Of a stretch of DNA of 13,480 bases, positions 1 through 7,054 are shown piece by piece. A program made the translations under genes and the position numbers. The notes under the pieces were generated by a model. The model saw nothing but the letters and a program-made list of their open reading frames with translations, searched no databases and was not told the origin of the DNA. This DNA is from Planctomycetota bacterium (GTDB lineage: Bacteria > Planctomycetota > UBA11346): NCBI GenBank assembly GCA_013816415.1, contig JACDEN010000026.1, positions 1 to 13,480 on the forward strand. Direction: 5' to 3'. Position 1 is the first letter of the stretch. Every line of letters begins with the position of its first letter.

Positions 1-68
1 CGCCGTCGCCGACATTGCATGCCCCACCGGCCGCTCAGCATCCCCGCTCACCCCGCGATGAAGGTCCC

Positions 69-1460
69 ATGAACACTCCGCTGCCTGCCGTACTCTGCTT
101 CGACGTCGAGGATCTGGTCTCGCCGGAATCCGATGACGCCGCGCTGTGGATGGCGCGGATGCTGACCGAGCACGGGCTGACGGGATCGTTCATGATCGTC
201 GGCGAGAAGGCGCGGCTGTGGGAACGACGCGGGCGCCGCGACGTCATCGAGGCGATGAAGCGCCACCACCTCGGCTACCATTCGACCTGGCACTCGGTGC
301 ACCCGACCACCACCGAGCACTGCGTCGACAAGGACTTCGCCGCAGGGATCGATGCGCTGTGGGAGTGGGATCGCGAGGGCTGGCAGGACACCGAGCGCAT
401 CCTCGGTCGACCATTGATCGGCTGGGCGCGCACCGGCTCGAGCTGGGCGCCGTCGATCCAGGGGCTGATGGGCCGGCTCGGCCGTGCCTATGCCTACAGT
501 CCGGTCCGCCTGCCGCAGACCAACGTGTGCTGGTATGGCGGCTGTCTCGGCTTCTACCTCGACGGCGTCGGCGGCTTCGACGACACCTTCGTCGACGACG
601 CGCTGTTCGCGAAGCGCTTGGCCGAGGCCCAGCAGGGCGTGGCCGAGCGCGTGCACACCCCGCGGCACGGCGCGCACTGGACCAGCGTGTTCATGTGCCA
701 TCCCACGCGCGCCATCCACACCGCCTTCTGGGACGCGATGAATTTTCTCGATGGCGCGAATCCTCCGCGCCGCGACTGGAAGCCCGCGCCGCTGCAGCCC
801 GCTGCCAAGATGCCGACCATCCAGGCGAATTTCCGCCGCCTGTGCGCGTGGCTGCGCGACGAGCGCCAGCTCGAGATCGTCGGCTGGGGCGAGCTCGTCC
901 GCCGTTACGACGGCCAGCGCCCCGAGGTCACGCACGCCGAGCTGCTCGCCGCGGCGCGACGCATCGCCGACGAGCGCCGCGTGCTGTTCACCGACCACTT
1001 CACCGCTGCCGAGCTGCTGCTGATGCTGTGCCGCGCTGCGACCGCGCCGGCAGAGCGCTACCCGCGGCCGAGCGTGCTCGGTCCACTGGCGAGGCCACCG
1101 CGTTCGCCGGAGCGCACCTGGGCTGCCGCCGACCTGGGCGTCGCCGCGCAGCGCATCACGGCTGATGCCGCGCGCAGTGGTTACCTGCCGGCATCGGTGG
1201 CGATCGCCGGCGATACCGTCGGCATCGGCACGGTGTTCGTCGCGCTCGCGCAGATCGTGCTCGGCGCGGCGACCGCCGGCGGCCCCGCCGAAGCGTATTA
1301 TCCTTCGGAGGCCGAGGAGGTCGCGCGGGACCCCGAGAAGGGCATTCCGCAGTGGCCGATCCATCCCGCCGGCATGGACCTGACGAAGATCCTCGAGCAG
1401 ACGCGCCTGCAGTGCTGGACGCTCAAGCCGGCCTGGCCGCGTGAGGATCTCGGATTGTAG
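69..1460 (+). CDS. Polysaccharide deacetylase (NodB fold) with C-terminal pseudomurein-binding-like repeat
   Basis: This 463-residue protein is a predicted metal-dependent deacetylase of N-acetylated sugars, carbohydrate esterase 4 / NodB fold. The first catalytic motif is FDVED at residues 11-15, the variant in which D-V-E-D replaces the TFDDG of classical members. The second is HSTWH at 71-75, the metal-binding H-S-x-x-H. No signal peptide or membrane segment is visible, so it probably acts in the cytoplasm unless exported another way. After about residue 285 the sequence leaves the catalytic domain. Residues 352-400 look like a pseudomurein-binding repeat (helix, G-Y-L-P-x-x-V-x-I-x-G-x-x-V, helix), and 288-322 may be a weaker copy. 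The start at 69 was chosen over an in-frame ATG at 15 because an AAGG lies just upstream and the motif spacing fits the family. The downstream gene is over 400 nt away, so it is not an obvious operon partner. The substrate is unknown. Confidence 0.85.
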   Translation: MNTPLPAVLCFDVEDLVSPESDDAALWMARMLTEHGLTGSFMIVGEKARLWERRGRRDVIEAMKRHHLGYHSTWHSVHPTTTEHCVDKDFAAGIDALWEWDREGWQDTERILGRPLIGWARTGSSWAPSIQGLMGRLGRAYAYSPVRLPQTNVCWYGGCLGFYLDGVGGFDDTFVDDALFAKRLAEAQQGVAERVHTPRHGAHWTSVFMCHPTRAIHTAFWDAMNFLDGANPPRRDWKPAPLQPAAKMPTIQANFRRLCAWLRDERQLEIVGWGELVRRYDGQRPEVTHAELLAAARRIADERRVLFTDHFTAAELLLMLCRAATAPAERYPRPSVLGPLARPPRSPERTWAAADLGVAAQRITADAARSGYLPASVAIAGDTVGIGTVFVALAQIVLGAATAGGPAEAYYPSEAEEVARDPEKGIPQWPIHPAGMDLTKILEQTRLQCWTLKPAWPREDLGL

Positions 1461-1872
1461 GTCGGGGCGCGGCTGCGCGGCCATGTCGCGCGCGCAGGTC
1501 CGCGGCGTCACCCGGGATCCATTTCTCTACCCCATGCGGATTGTTTTCACGATGTCCACGATGACGGGGCGTCCGACCGCGCTCACCAGCGCAGGTACGG
1601 AAACTGCCGCGCCAGCATGCGCGCGAGACCATCGTCGTCGGGTCAGGTGAGGATCTCGTCGGCCATCGCCAGGGCATCGGAATGCGGACCACTCTTTACC
1701 AACCCACATCCTGAAATGCCGCTTCGTGCCGCCGCCTCCGGACGAGGTCGGGCCGGCGCTTTGCGAGCTGGATCGTTCGGCGCATTGATGACGACCAGCT
1801 TCCACCCTTGGTGCGCGCGGGGCGACTCACATCAGCCCTTGCCGCCCCCAGGCACACGACTCGAATGCCGGC
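1461..1872. other. Gene-poor interval between deacetylase and permease
   Basis: No intact gene is convincing here. The only protein-like reading is the broken minus-strand frame described separately. Other frames are arginine- and proline-rich, as expected of GC-rich shadow frames. I see no T-tract terminator after the deacetylase and no clear Shine-Dalgarno before the permease start at 1873. Confidence 0.6.
1583..1828 (-). pseudogene. Possible decayed ORF interrupted by an in-frame TGA
   Basis: On the minus strand one frame runs from 1828 to a stop at 1583-1585, interrupted by TGA at 1643-1645 and preceded by another TGA at 1832-1834. The upstream part includes WKLVVINAPNDP and ends DALAMADEILT. 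The downstream part reads PDDDGLARMLARQFPYLRW. The mixture of hydrophobic and acidic residues looks like real protein rather than an arginine-rich shadow. The TGA could come from a CGA arginine codon by one transition. I cannot name the family. It may also be chance. Confidence 0.2.
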
Positions 1873-2751
1873 ATGACCGAGATCGCATCGCAGCCCCGAG
1901 CGGCTTGGCGCATTCCGCTCTTGGCTGCCGCCGCTTTGTGTGGATTCGCTGCCAATTCGCTGCTCTGCCGGTTTGGTCTCGCGGATGGCGCGACCGGGGC
2001 GGCGGAGTTCACCCTGGTGCGGCTGGTGGCGGGAGCGGCGATGCTCGTCCTGGTCGCCCGCGGACGGCTCATCGCCAACGGACGATTGGCAGGTGACTGG
2101 CCGTCGGCGATCGCTCTGACGCTCTACGCCGTGGCGTTCTCGTTCGCCTACCTCGTCCTGCACACGGGGGTCGGCGCGCTCATCCTCTTCGGCGCCGTGC
2201 AGGTGACCATGATCGGCTGGGGCATGCTGCGTGGCGAGCGCCCAGGCGCGCGTCACTGGTGCGGCCTGGTGCTGGCACTGGGCGGCCTGACCGCGCTGGT
2301 GCTGCCTGGAGCGGATGCGCCACCGCTGATCGCCGCCGGTGGCATGGTGCTCTCCGGAGTGGCGTGGGGCGTGTATTCGCTGCGCGGTCGCGGCGTCACC
2401 GATGCGCTCGGTGTCACCTCTGGCAATTTCCTGCGTGCGGCCCCGCTGATGCTGGCGGTGTGGCTGGCCTGCACGACGACGGGGCCGCAGCAGTGGTCGA
2501 CCACCGGAATCCTGTGCGCCATCACCTCGGGCGCTTTGGCATCCGGCCTTGGTTATGCCTGCTGGTACGCCGTGGTGGGCTCGCTCAGCCGTGCCACCGC
2601 CGCCATCATCCAACTGTCGGTACCGATAGCGGCCGCGTTTGGCGGCGTCGCGCTGCTGCACGAGCCATTGTCACGACGCCTGCTGCTGGCGGGTCTGGTC
2701 GTCCTGATCGGATTGGCCTGCCTCATGCTGCCGCAACGCGCGCGGGCGTGA
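1873..2751 (+). CDS. EamA/DMT-superfamily permease
   Basis: This 292-residue protein has about ten hydrophobic segments and the two-fold repeated architecture of EamA (drug/metabolite transporter) permeases. Repeat 1 spans roughly residues 14-143 and repeat 2 roughly 152-287. The second repeat ends with the typical pattern of a helix starting LSVPIAAAFGG, then L-H-E-P-L, then a last hydrophobic helix (271-286). The length is normal for the family. It would sit in the inner membrane and export or import a small metabolite; substrates cannot be read from the sequence in this family. The ATG at 1873 gives a standard short cytoplasmic N-terminus, but no good Shine-Dalgarno precedes it. It is convergent with the HNH gene downstream, about 108 nt away. 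Codon use is intermediate between the deacetylase and the central genes. Confidence 0.88.
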   Translation: MTEIASQPRAAWRIPLLAAAALCGFAANSLLCRFGLADGATGAAEFTLVRLVAGAAMLVLVARGRLIANGRLAGDWPSAIALTLYAVAFSFAYLVLHTGVGALILFGAVQVTMIGWGMLRGERPGARHWCGLVLALGGLTALVLPGADAPPLIAAGGMVLSGVAWGVYSLRGRGVTDALGVTSGNFLRAAPLMLAVWLACTTTGPQQWSTTGILCAITSGALASGLGYACWYAVVGSLSRATAAIIQLSVPIAAAFGGVALLHEPLSRRLLLAGLVVLIGLACLMLPQRARA

Positions 2752-2757
2752 GGCCCT

Positions 2758-2773
2758 GACCATTTCCGTGGTC
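2758..2773. terminator. Small inverted repeat between convergent genes
   Basis: GACCA (2758-2762) can pair with TGGTC (2769-2773) across a 6-nt loop, seven nt after the permease stop. A CCACGTGG palindrome follows at 2775-2782. There is no T-tract on either side, so this is at best a weak or Rho-assisted transcription end for the convergent permease and HNH genes. Confidence 0.25.
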
Positions 2774-2859
2774 GCCACGTGGTCGATGCCGTCGCTGTGA
2801 TCCCGCCGCTTCAGCACACCGCCGACGTCACAACGACAGGTCGAACGGAGCAGCTCGCA

Positions 2860-3414
2860 TTAGTCCTGCCGCCTCGCTTTCACGCGTCGATGCAGCTCCC
2901 GCGTCTGCAGCCGATGGCACGCGATGCAGAGAGTGCGTAGATTCCCCAGCCCGCAATCCGCCCCGCCATCGCTGAACGCGATGCGGTGATCCGCCTGCCA
3001 CAGCGAGCACGGCTGCTTCCGTCGGCCGAGACCCAGCTGATCGATCAGCCACAGCGCCGTCTGCTCGCCCTCCTCGTCCACCGGCTGTTCGACGCGGTGT
3101 CCCGTCCATTCGTCGACCGCATCAGCGGGGACGCCACGCGCTCCGTACCGCAGACGTGCGATGATGCGGTCGAGGAGTCCGCAATCGAGGCGGCAGTGCG
3201 AGCATACGCCGCGATCGCGGCGGAAGACCGCCTGACGCGCGTACGCGGGACTCGACCTGATCCTGAACTCGTGTTCGCACTCCGCGCTGCAGAACATCGT
3301 GTGCGGGCGCTTCAGAACGCCGAGACACCGTCGGCATTGGGGACGGCCATCGTCGTCGCACGCCCCGGCGTGGTAGGCGGGATGCTCGGCATCGATCCGG
3401 CGTCGGGTGCCCAT
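2860..3414 (-). CDS. HNH endonuclease with N-terminal zinc knuckle
   Basis: This 184-residue protein carries a clear HNH nuclease core. C71-x2-C74 starts the treble-clef zinc site. W139-x-A-DH (D142, H143) gives the catalytic histidine region, followed by GG, N158 and C163-x2-C166-H167, the usual L-x-N-L-x-x-L-C-x-x-C-H ending. A second cysteine set at the N-terminus, C27-x2-C30 and C42-x3-C46, looks like an independent treble-clef zinc finger that may bind DNA. Family knowledge predicts a metal-dependent DNA nick or cleavage activity; the biological target is unknown. The start is well supported: GAGGA lies five nt before the ATG at 3414. No methylase or toxin/antitoxin partner is adjacent, so it is a solitary HNH rather than an obvious restriction pair. 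A 56-codon ORF sits 18 nt upstream on the same strand. Confidence 0.85.
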   Translation of the reverse strand: MGTRRRIDAEHPAYHAGACDDDGRPQCRRCLGVLKRPHTMFCSAECEHEFRIRSSPAYARQAVFRRDRGVCSHCRLDCGLLDRIIARLRYGARGVPADAVDEWTGHRVEQPVDEEGEQTALWLIDQLGLGRRKQPCSLWQADHRIAFSDGGADCGLGNLRTLCIACHRLQTRELHRRVKARRQD

Positions 3415-3432
3415 GGCTTCCTCAGAGCGGTA

Positions 3433-3603
3433 TCATGGTTCACACGAACTCATGTCGAGCGCCAGCGGTCCTTCCTTCTCATCGATTCTTCTGACCAAGA
3501 CCACGCGCGTGCCGTCTGCATCCCGATCCGCGCACGACCTGTCCCACGGGTGCCAGGTGGCGACAACGATCGCTCGGCATCGTATGGACGTGAGCAGATC
3601 CAT
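3433..3603 (-). CDS. Small ORF upstream of HNH gene (hypothetical)
   Basis: ATG at 3603 to TGA at 3433-3435 encodes 56 residues, starting MDLLTSIRC and containing DADGTRVVLVRRIDEKEGP. The hydrophobic-strand/charged pattern in the middle is more protein-like than the competing frames. It ends 18 nt before the HNH start on the same strand, so the two could be co-transcribed. The upstream Shine-Dalgarno is poor. I do not recognise a family. It could equally be the tail of a truncated gene. Confidence 0.27.
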   Translation of the reverse strand: MDLLTSIRCRAIVVATWHPWDRSCADRDADGTRVVLVRRIDEKEGPLALDMSSCEP

Positions 3604-3752
3604 CGCTCATCCAGCAGGGCTATGTCACCGCCGCAGAACGCGAGCCGGTGCGTCCGGCGTTCCCGCTGAGTGTCGTCACATGGCGGTTTCCCGACTTGTT
3701 TCCAGTCGGCATCGAGCAGCGGCTCAGCGGTCCTCATGACCAAGCACGGTAG
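3594..3752 (+). pseudogene. Start-less protein-like fragment
   Basis: Directly after an in-frame TGA (3591-3593) a plus-strand frame stays open to TAG at 3750-3752. It includes QQGYVTAAEREPVRPAFP and then VVTWRFPDLFPVGIEQR. The aromatic and aliphatic content is not typical of a random GC-rich frame. There is no ATG, so it may be the C-terminal remnant of a lost gene. The family is not recognised and chance remains possible. Confidence 0.2.
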
Positions 3753-3799
3753 AGCGCATCGTTGCTGGCCACCCCCATCGGCGCGATATTCTGGCCGTC

Positions 3800-4348
<549 letters not shown>

Positions 4349-4400
4349 CCATCGGGTTTGTCAGCCCGGGTCGGCTGCATCAGTGAGCAGCGGCAGTCCG

Positions 4401-4440
4401 AAAAAATCCAAGTCCACGGGGCCACACCTCCTATGCGTGG
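4401..4440 (-). terminator. Weak intrinsic terminator candidate for the minus-strand operon
   Basis: Reading the minus strand just past the MauE-like stop codon, CCACG (4440-4436) can pair with CGTGG (4418-4414). It is followed after seven nt by six consecutive T (plus-strand A at 4401-4406). The stem is short and the loop long, so this is only a weak candidate. Confidence 0.25.
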
Positions 4441-4441
4441 A

Positions 4442-4840
4442 TCATTTCTCAGGACGCCGACATCTGCCCGACAGCGCGTACCAGACCGGTGGCGCGATCA
4501 GCAGCCCGGCGATGACCGCATCGTGGAGCGGCTTCGCTAGCGAAGAGGAAATTCCGCCGAGGCACAAGCAGTTTTCGAGCTGGAAGGACGAGAGCCTGAG
4601 GGCGCCGAACACGATCCCGAGCAGAAGCGCGTTCGCCATTCCCAGGTCTCGCCATTCCGGAACGAGGATCATGACCCCGATCACGATCTCGAGGACGCAC
4701 GAGCACAATAAGAGAAAATCGTAGGGGTAAACGCCGACCAGCCAGGCGATCGGGAATTGCGATTGGGCGAACAGCCAAGCTTTGGCGCCGCCGATCGCGA
4801 TAAGGACGACTCCGATGACCATCGCGACAATGGTCTTCAC
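4442..4840 (-). CDS. MauE/DoxX-like redox-associated membrane protein
   Basis: This 132-residue protein has about four membrane helices, at roughly residues 3-19, 30-60, 67-85 and 107-123. Between helices 3 and 4 is N90-C-L-C-L-G-G, with C91 and C93. This corresponds to the C-x-C-F-G element of MauE-type proteins, which are needed for disulfide-containing periplasmic proteins in methylamine dehydrogenase systems. A second pair, C46-S-C48, lies in helix 2. The likely role is thiol/disulfide exchange in the membrane for exported products of this operon; that is inference. The GTG start at 4840 overlaps the stop of the rhodanese gene in a GTGA, a classic translational-coupling arrangement. An upstream extension would be arginine-rich and overlap the rhodanese frame, so I rejected it. 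It is the last gene of the seven-gene unit. Confidence 0.78.
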   Translation of the reverse strand: MKTIVAMVIGVVLIAIGGAKAWLFAQSQFPIAWLVGVYPYDFLLLCSCVLEIVIGVMILVPEWRDLGMANALLLGIVFGALRLSSFQLENCLCLGGISSSLAKPLHDAVIAGLLIAPPVWYALSGRCRRPEK

Positions 4841-5262
4841 GGCTTCGCTGCCGCTTTCCAGGCGGCATATCCCGGAAGGTACACAGCGATGGGTTGCCCG
4901 AGTGCAGCGGAAAGCGATGCGGCCGCGAGCCGCGCGTCGCCGCAATCCTCGTTGGAGCAATAGACCACGATCGTCCCAGTCGGCGGCGAGGTGGTCATCG
5001 TGAACGGATTCGCCTCAAAGCGGCCATCGCGAAACGCCAGGCTGATCGCACCGGGCACGTGGCCTTGATCGTACGCCGCTCGCGGGCGGACATCGATGAT
5101 CGCTCGGGCATCAGCCGGCCACGCGTACACACCGGCGACCTGTGCCTCACCGCGATGGCGTGCGCCCGAGATGGTGGCGATCGCGATTGCGACTCCAGGG
5201 GCCGCGACCCATGGGATGAGCAATCTTGCGATGAAGCTACTTCGTCTTCGCAACAGCAACAC
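4837..5262 (-). CDS. Membrane-anchored rhodanese-like protein
   Basis: This 141-residue protein has an arginine-rich N-terminus and a hydrophobic segment (about residues 11-32) that should act as signal anchor. A single rhodanese domain follows: IDVRP at 56-60, GHVPGA at 67-72, and VVYCSNEDCGD at 99-109, where C102 is at the usual catalytic-cysteine position. The active loop is not the C-x-x-G-x-R of sulfurtransferases. The paired C102/C107 resembles rhodanese-like proteins coupled to redox partners, so thiol exchange is as likely as sulfur transfer. The domain probably faces the periplasm. The chosen start, GTG at 5262, overlaps the end of the hydrolase gene by 26 nt, and the stop overlaps the next start as GTGA. 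TTG codons slightly downstream (5259, 5253) are alternative starts. Confidence 0.8.
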   Translation of the reverse strand: MLLLRRRSSFIARLLIPWVAAPGVAIAIATISGARHRGEAQVAGVYAWPADARAIIDVRPRAAYDQGHVPGAISLAFRDGRFEANPFTMTTSPPTGTIVVYCSNEDCGDARLAAASLSAALGQPIAVYLPGYAAWKAAAKP

Positions 5263-7054
5263 GTTTCCGCAGCTCCGCTAGCCACGCCTCGGCCTTGCGC
5301 GCGGCTACCCGCGGGGGGAGTTCGCCGGTCTGTGGTAAGACCACCACCCGCGCGACCGGCTTGGACAGCAGCCCGCGCTGATCGCGCGGGTCGCTCTGCG
5401 ACAGCACGATGACGGTCTCGGCCGCTTCAGCCCGGATCGTCGACAGGTCGGCGGTTTTGTCTGATCCGACGAAGCACGCAAGCCGAGGCCGGAGAGCCGA
5501 CACCGCTTTCACGAGGTCGGCGCCAGATGCCCGATATACGATGACGGCAGGGACGGCCAGGGATTCGGAGCGCAAAGACGCGAGCGCTGCGGTTGCGGCC
5601 GCTTCGTCCCCAATGACCGCGAGCGCCCGATAGCCGGCATCCGCAGCGTACCTGAGATCCCACTGCAGCTCATCATCGGCGATGCACCCGCGCAGCGCGA
5701 CGAAGAGCACGAGCGGCATGGATGCCGGATGTGCGAGGGGGTGGGCGTATAGGAACTGCGTCCGTTTCTGGGGCGGGAGGCTTCGGACATCGCTCCCGCG
5801 GTGGAACAGCGCTGCGAGCACTTCGCGGGTCGGTGCGGCCACGACGTACGAATCGAGCGCGCCATCGCTCGCGGCGAGCCCCGGCAGCGACACATCCGCA
5901 CGCACGTCCCACGTGGACCGCGGCGCATTCCACTCGGGCAGCCGATCGGGACGCCGCGCGAGATCACGGATGAACCGCAGGCAAACGTCTCGCGCCTGAT
6001 CGCTCGGCTTGTGGTGGAAGAACGAGCGCTCCTGCCCTCGGCCGGTCCAATCGGGCGCCGTGGCGAGCCGGATCGCGACGAGCCCGGCATTGAACTGCCG
6101 GGCGAAGAGCGCGTCGTTCCCAAGGAGGATCTCATCGTCGTCGCCCATCGTCGTGGCCAGGATCGAAAATCCCCGCTTCGGCGCCGACTCGGGCAGCCGT
6201 CGGCCCGAAAGACTCACGGCGCCGACGCATCCCCTGACATCTGCGGCCAGGAGCTGCTGCGCCCAGCTGCCACCGCCGGAGGCTCCGAACGTCGCGAACT
6301 CGATCGGCTCGACCTTCAGTTTCGCGGCGAGCGCGTCCACGGCGTCCTCGATCGCCTTGGCTGAACCTGACTCACGGAAGTAGTAGCACCTCGATCGGTC
6401 GCCGTAAGCGACGGCTTCGGTAATCCCCTTGTCTGGAAGGCATCCGAACACGGGGATACCGTAGGTGGCCGCGATCGTGGTCATCGTCGTCGCGAAATCG
6501 GATTCCTGGGGGTACGGACAATAGCACAGCCAGAGCGGGCCGGTTATCGCTGCTCCATCAGGCGCGCGCGGAACTGCGTACGCGATCGCGACGCGGTCAT
6601 TGTACGGGATCGACGTCGCGATATCGAACGACCCGGCGGTGACCTGAAGCCGCTCATCGAGAGGAGGCGTCGGCACATTGCTCGCGGCAGGCAGCGACGA
6701 GCGGGCGTCGATTTCCGCCATGGCGTCGAGAACGACGCGCATCTTCACCAATTCGGGCGTCTGCGTGGCGACGTGGTCGCTCGGCGGGGTCGCCTCCCTG
6801 GCAGTCTTCATCGCGCCGCAACGATCACGGGCGGATTTTTCAAAGGCTGCGAGTGCGGCAGCGGCGTCTGGCTCGACTTGGCGACGCTGCGCGCGCGCCA
6901 CCGCCGGCGGGACTGCAAACGCGGCGATGGCGTTCATCGCGACGAGTCCGAGCACGATCGCCGGCCACGCCCCCAGTGTCGACGTCGTGGAGCGCATGGG
7001 TTCGCGGACGGTGGTTTTTGCCGTAGACCCACGGCGGACGGGCGGCGCTGTCAT
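5237..7054 (-). CDS. Large alpha/beta-hydrolase-like exported protein, probably two hydrolase-fold halves
   Basis: This predicted protein of 605 residues has a hydrophobic N-terminal segment (about 28-46) that should be a signal anchor or late signal peptide, then a charged helical region. The first alpha/beta-hydrolase-like domain has the nucleophile elbow ATFGASGGGSWAQQ with Ser259. Its plausible partners are Asp residues in the MGDDDE cluster near 304-308 and His346/His347 in SFFHHKP. A second alpha/beta segment begins around residue 445 (MPLVLFVALRG). It ends with LPPRVAARKAEAWLAEL, the shape of a hydrolase C-terminus, but lacks an obvious catalytic serine and histidine, so it looks degenerate. 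An esterase, peptidase or thioesterase role is possible; the substrate is unknown. The start at 7054 is chosen because it overlaps the DUF1573-like stop as ATGA. An ATG four codons earlier (7066) is the alternative. I do not recognise the exact family. Confidence 0.7.
   Translation of the reverse strand: MTAPPVRRGSTAKTTVREPMRSTTSTLGAWPAIVLGLVAMNAIAAFAVPPAVARAQRRQVEPDAAAALAAFEKSARDRCGAMKTAREATPPSDHVATQTPELVKMRVVLDAMAEIDARSSLPAASNVPTPPLDERLQVTAGSFDIATSIPYNDRVAIAYAVPRAPDGAAITGPLWLCYCPYPQESDFATTMTTIAATYGIPVFGCLPDKGITEAVAYGDRSRCYYFRESGSAKAIEDAVDALAAKLKVEPIEFATFGASGGGSWAQQLLAADVRGCVGAVSLSGRRLPESAPKRGFSILATTMGDDDEILLGNDALFARQFNAGLVAIRLATAPDWTGRGQERSFFHHKPSDQARDVCLRFIRDLARRPDRLPEWNAPRSTWDVRADVSLPGLAASDGALDSYVVAAPTREVLAALFHRGSDVRSLPPQKRTQFLYAHPLAHPASMPLVLFVALRGCIADDELQWDLRYAADAGYRALAVIGDEAAATAALASLRSESLAVPAVIVYRASGADLVKAVSALRPRLACFVGSDKTADLSTIRAEAAETVIVLSQSDPRDQRGLLSKPVARVVVLPQTGELPPRVAARKAEAWLAELRKRVAVAKTK

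Larger units (their letters stand above)
3415..3799. other. Interval with small doubtful ORFs between HNH and DHFR-like genes
   Basis: There is no recognisable full gene. Two opposite-strand short readings are protein-like: a 56-codon ORF on the minus strand just upstream of the HNH gene, and an open stretch without a start codon on the plus strand (3594-3752). They barely overlap, so both could be remnants of neighbouring genes that were partly deleted. Promoters for the divergent HNH and DHFR-like genes should lie here, but I cannot point to convincing -35/-10 boxes. Confidence 0.5.

Noticed and set aside
146..1165. 339-codon plus-strand frame inside the deacetylase
   Set aside because: It overlaps the real gene completely and is dominated by arginine and alanine, as expected of an out-of-frame reading.
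48..1511. Long minus-strand open frame antisense to the deacetylase (487 codons)
   Set aside because: It is an arginine/alanine/histidine-rich shadow of a GC-rich gene, with no domain pattern; the plus strand has catalytic motifs and a Shine-Dalgarno.
1527..1583. Thiolase-like N-terminal motif (GRPVIVDIVKT) on the minus strand
   Set aside because: The match is about ten residues in the middle of a low-complexity frame that stops at once; too short to support a thiolase remnant.
1696..2661. 321-codon minus-strand frame antisense to the permease
   Set aside because: It is glutamine/arginine/histidine-rich with no hydrophobic core; a shadow of the EamA gene.
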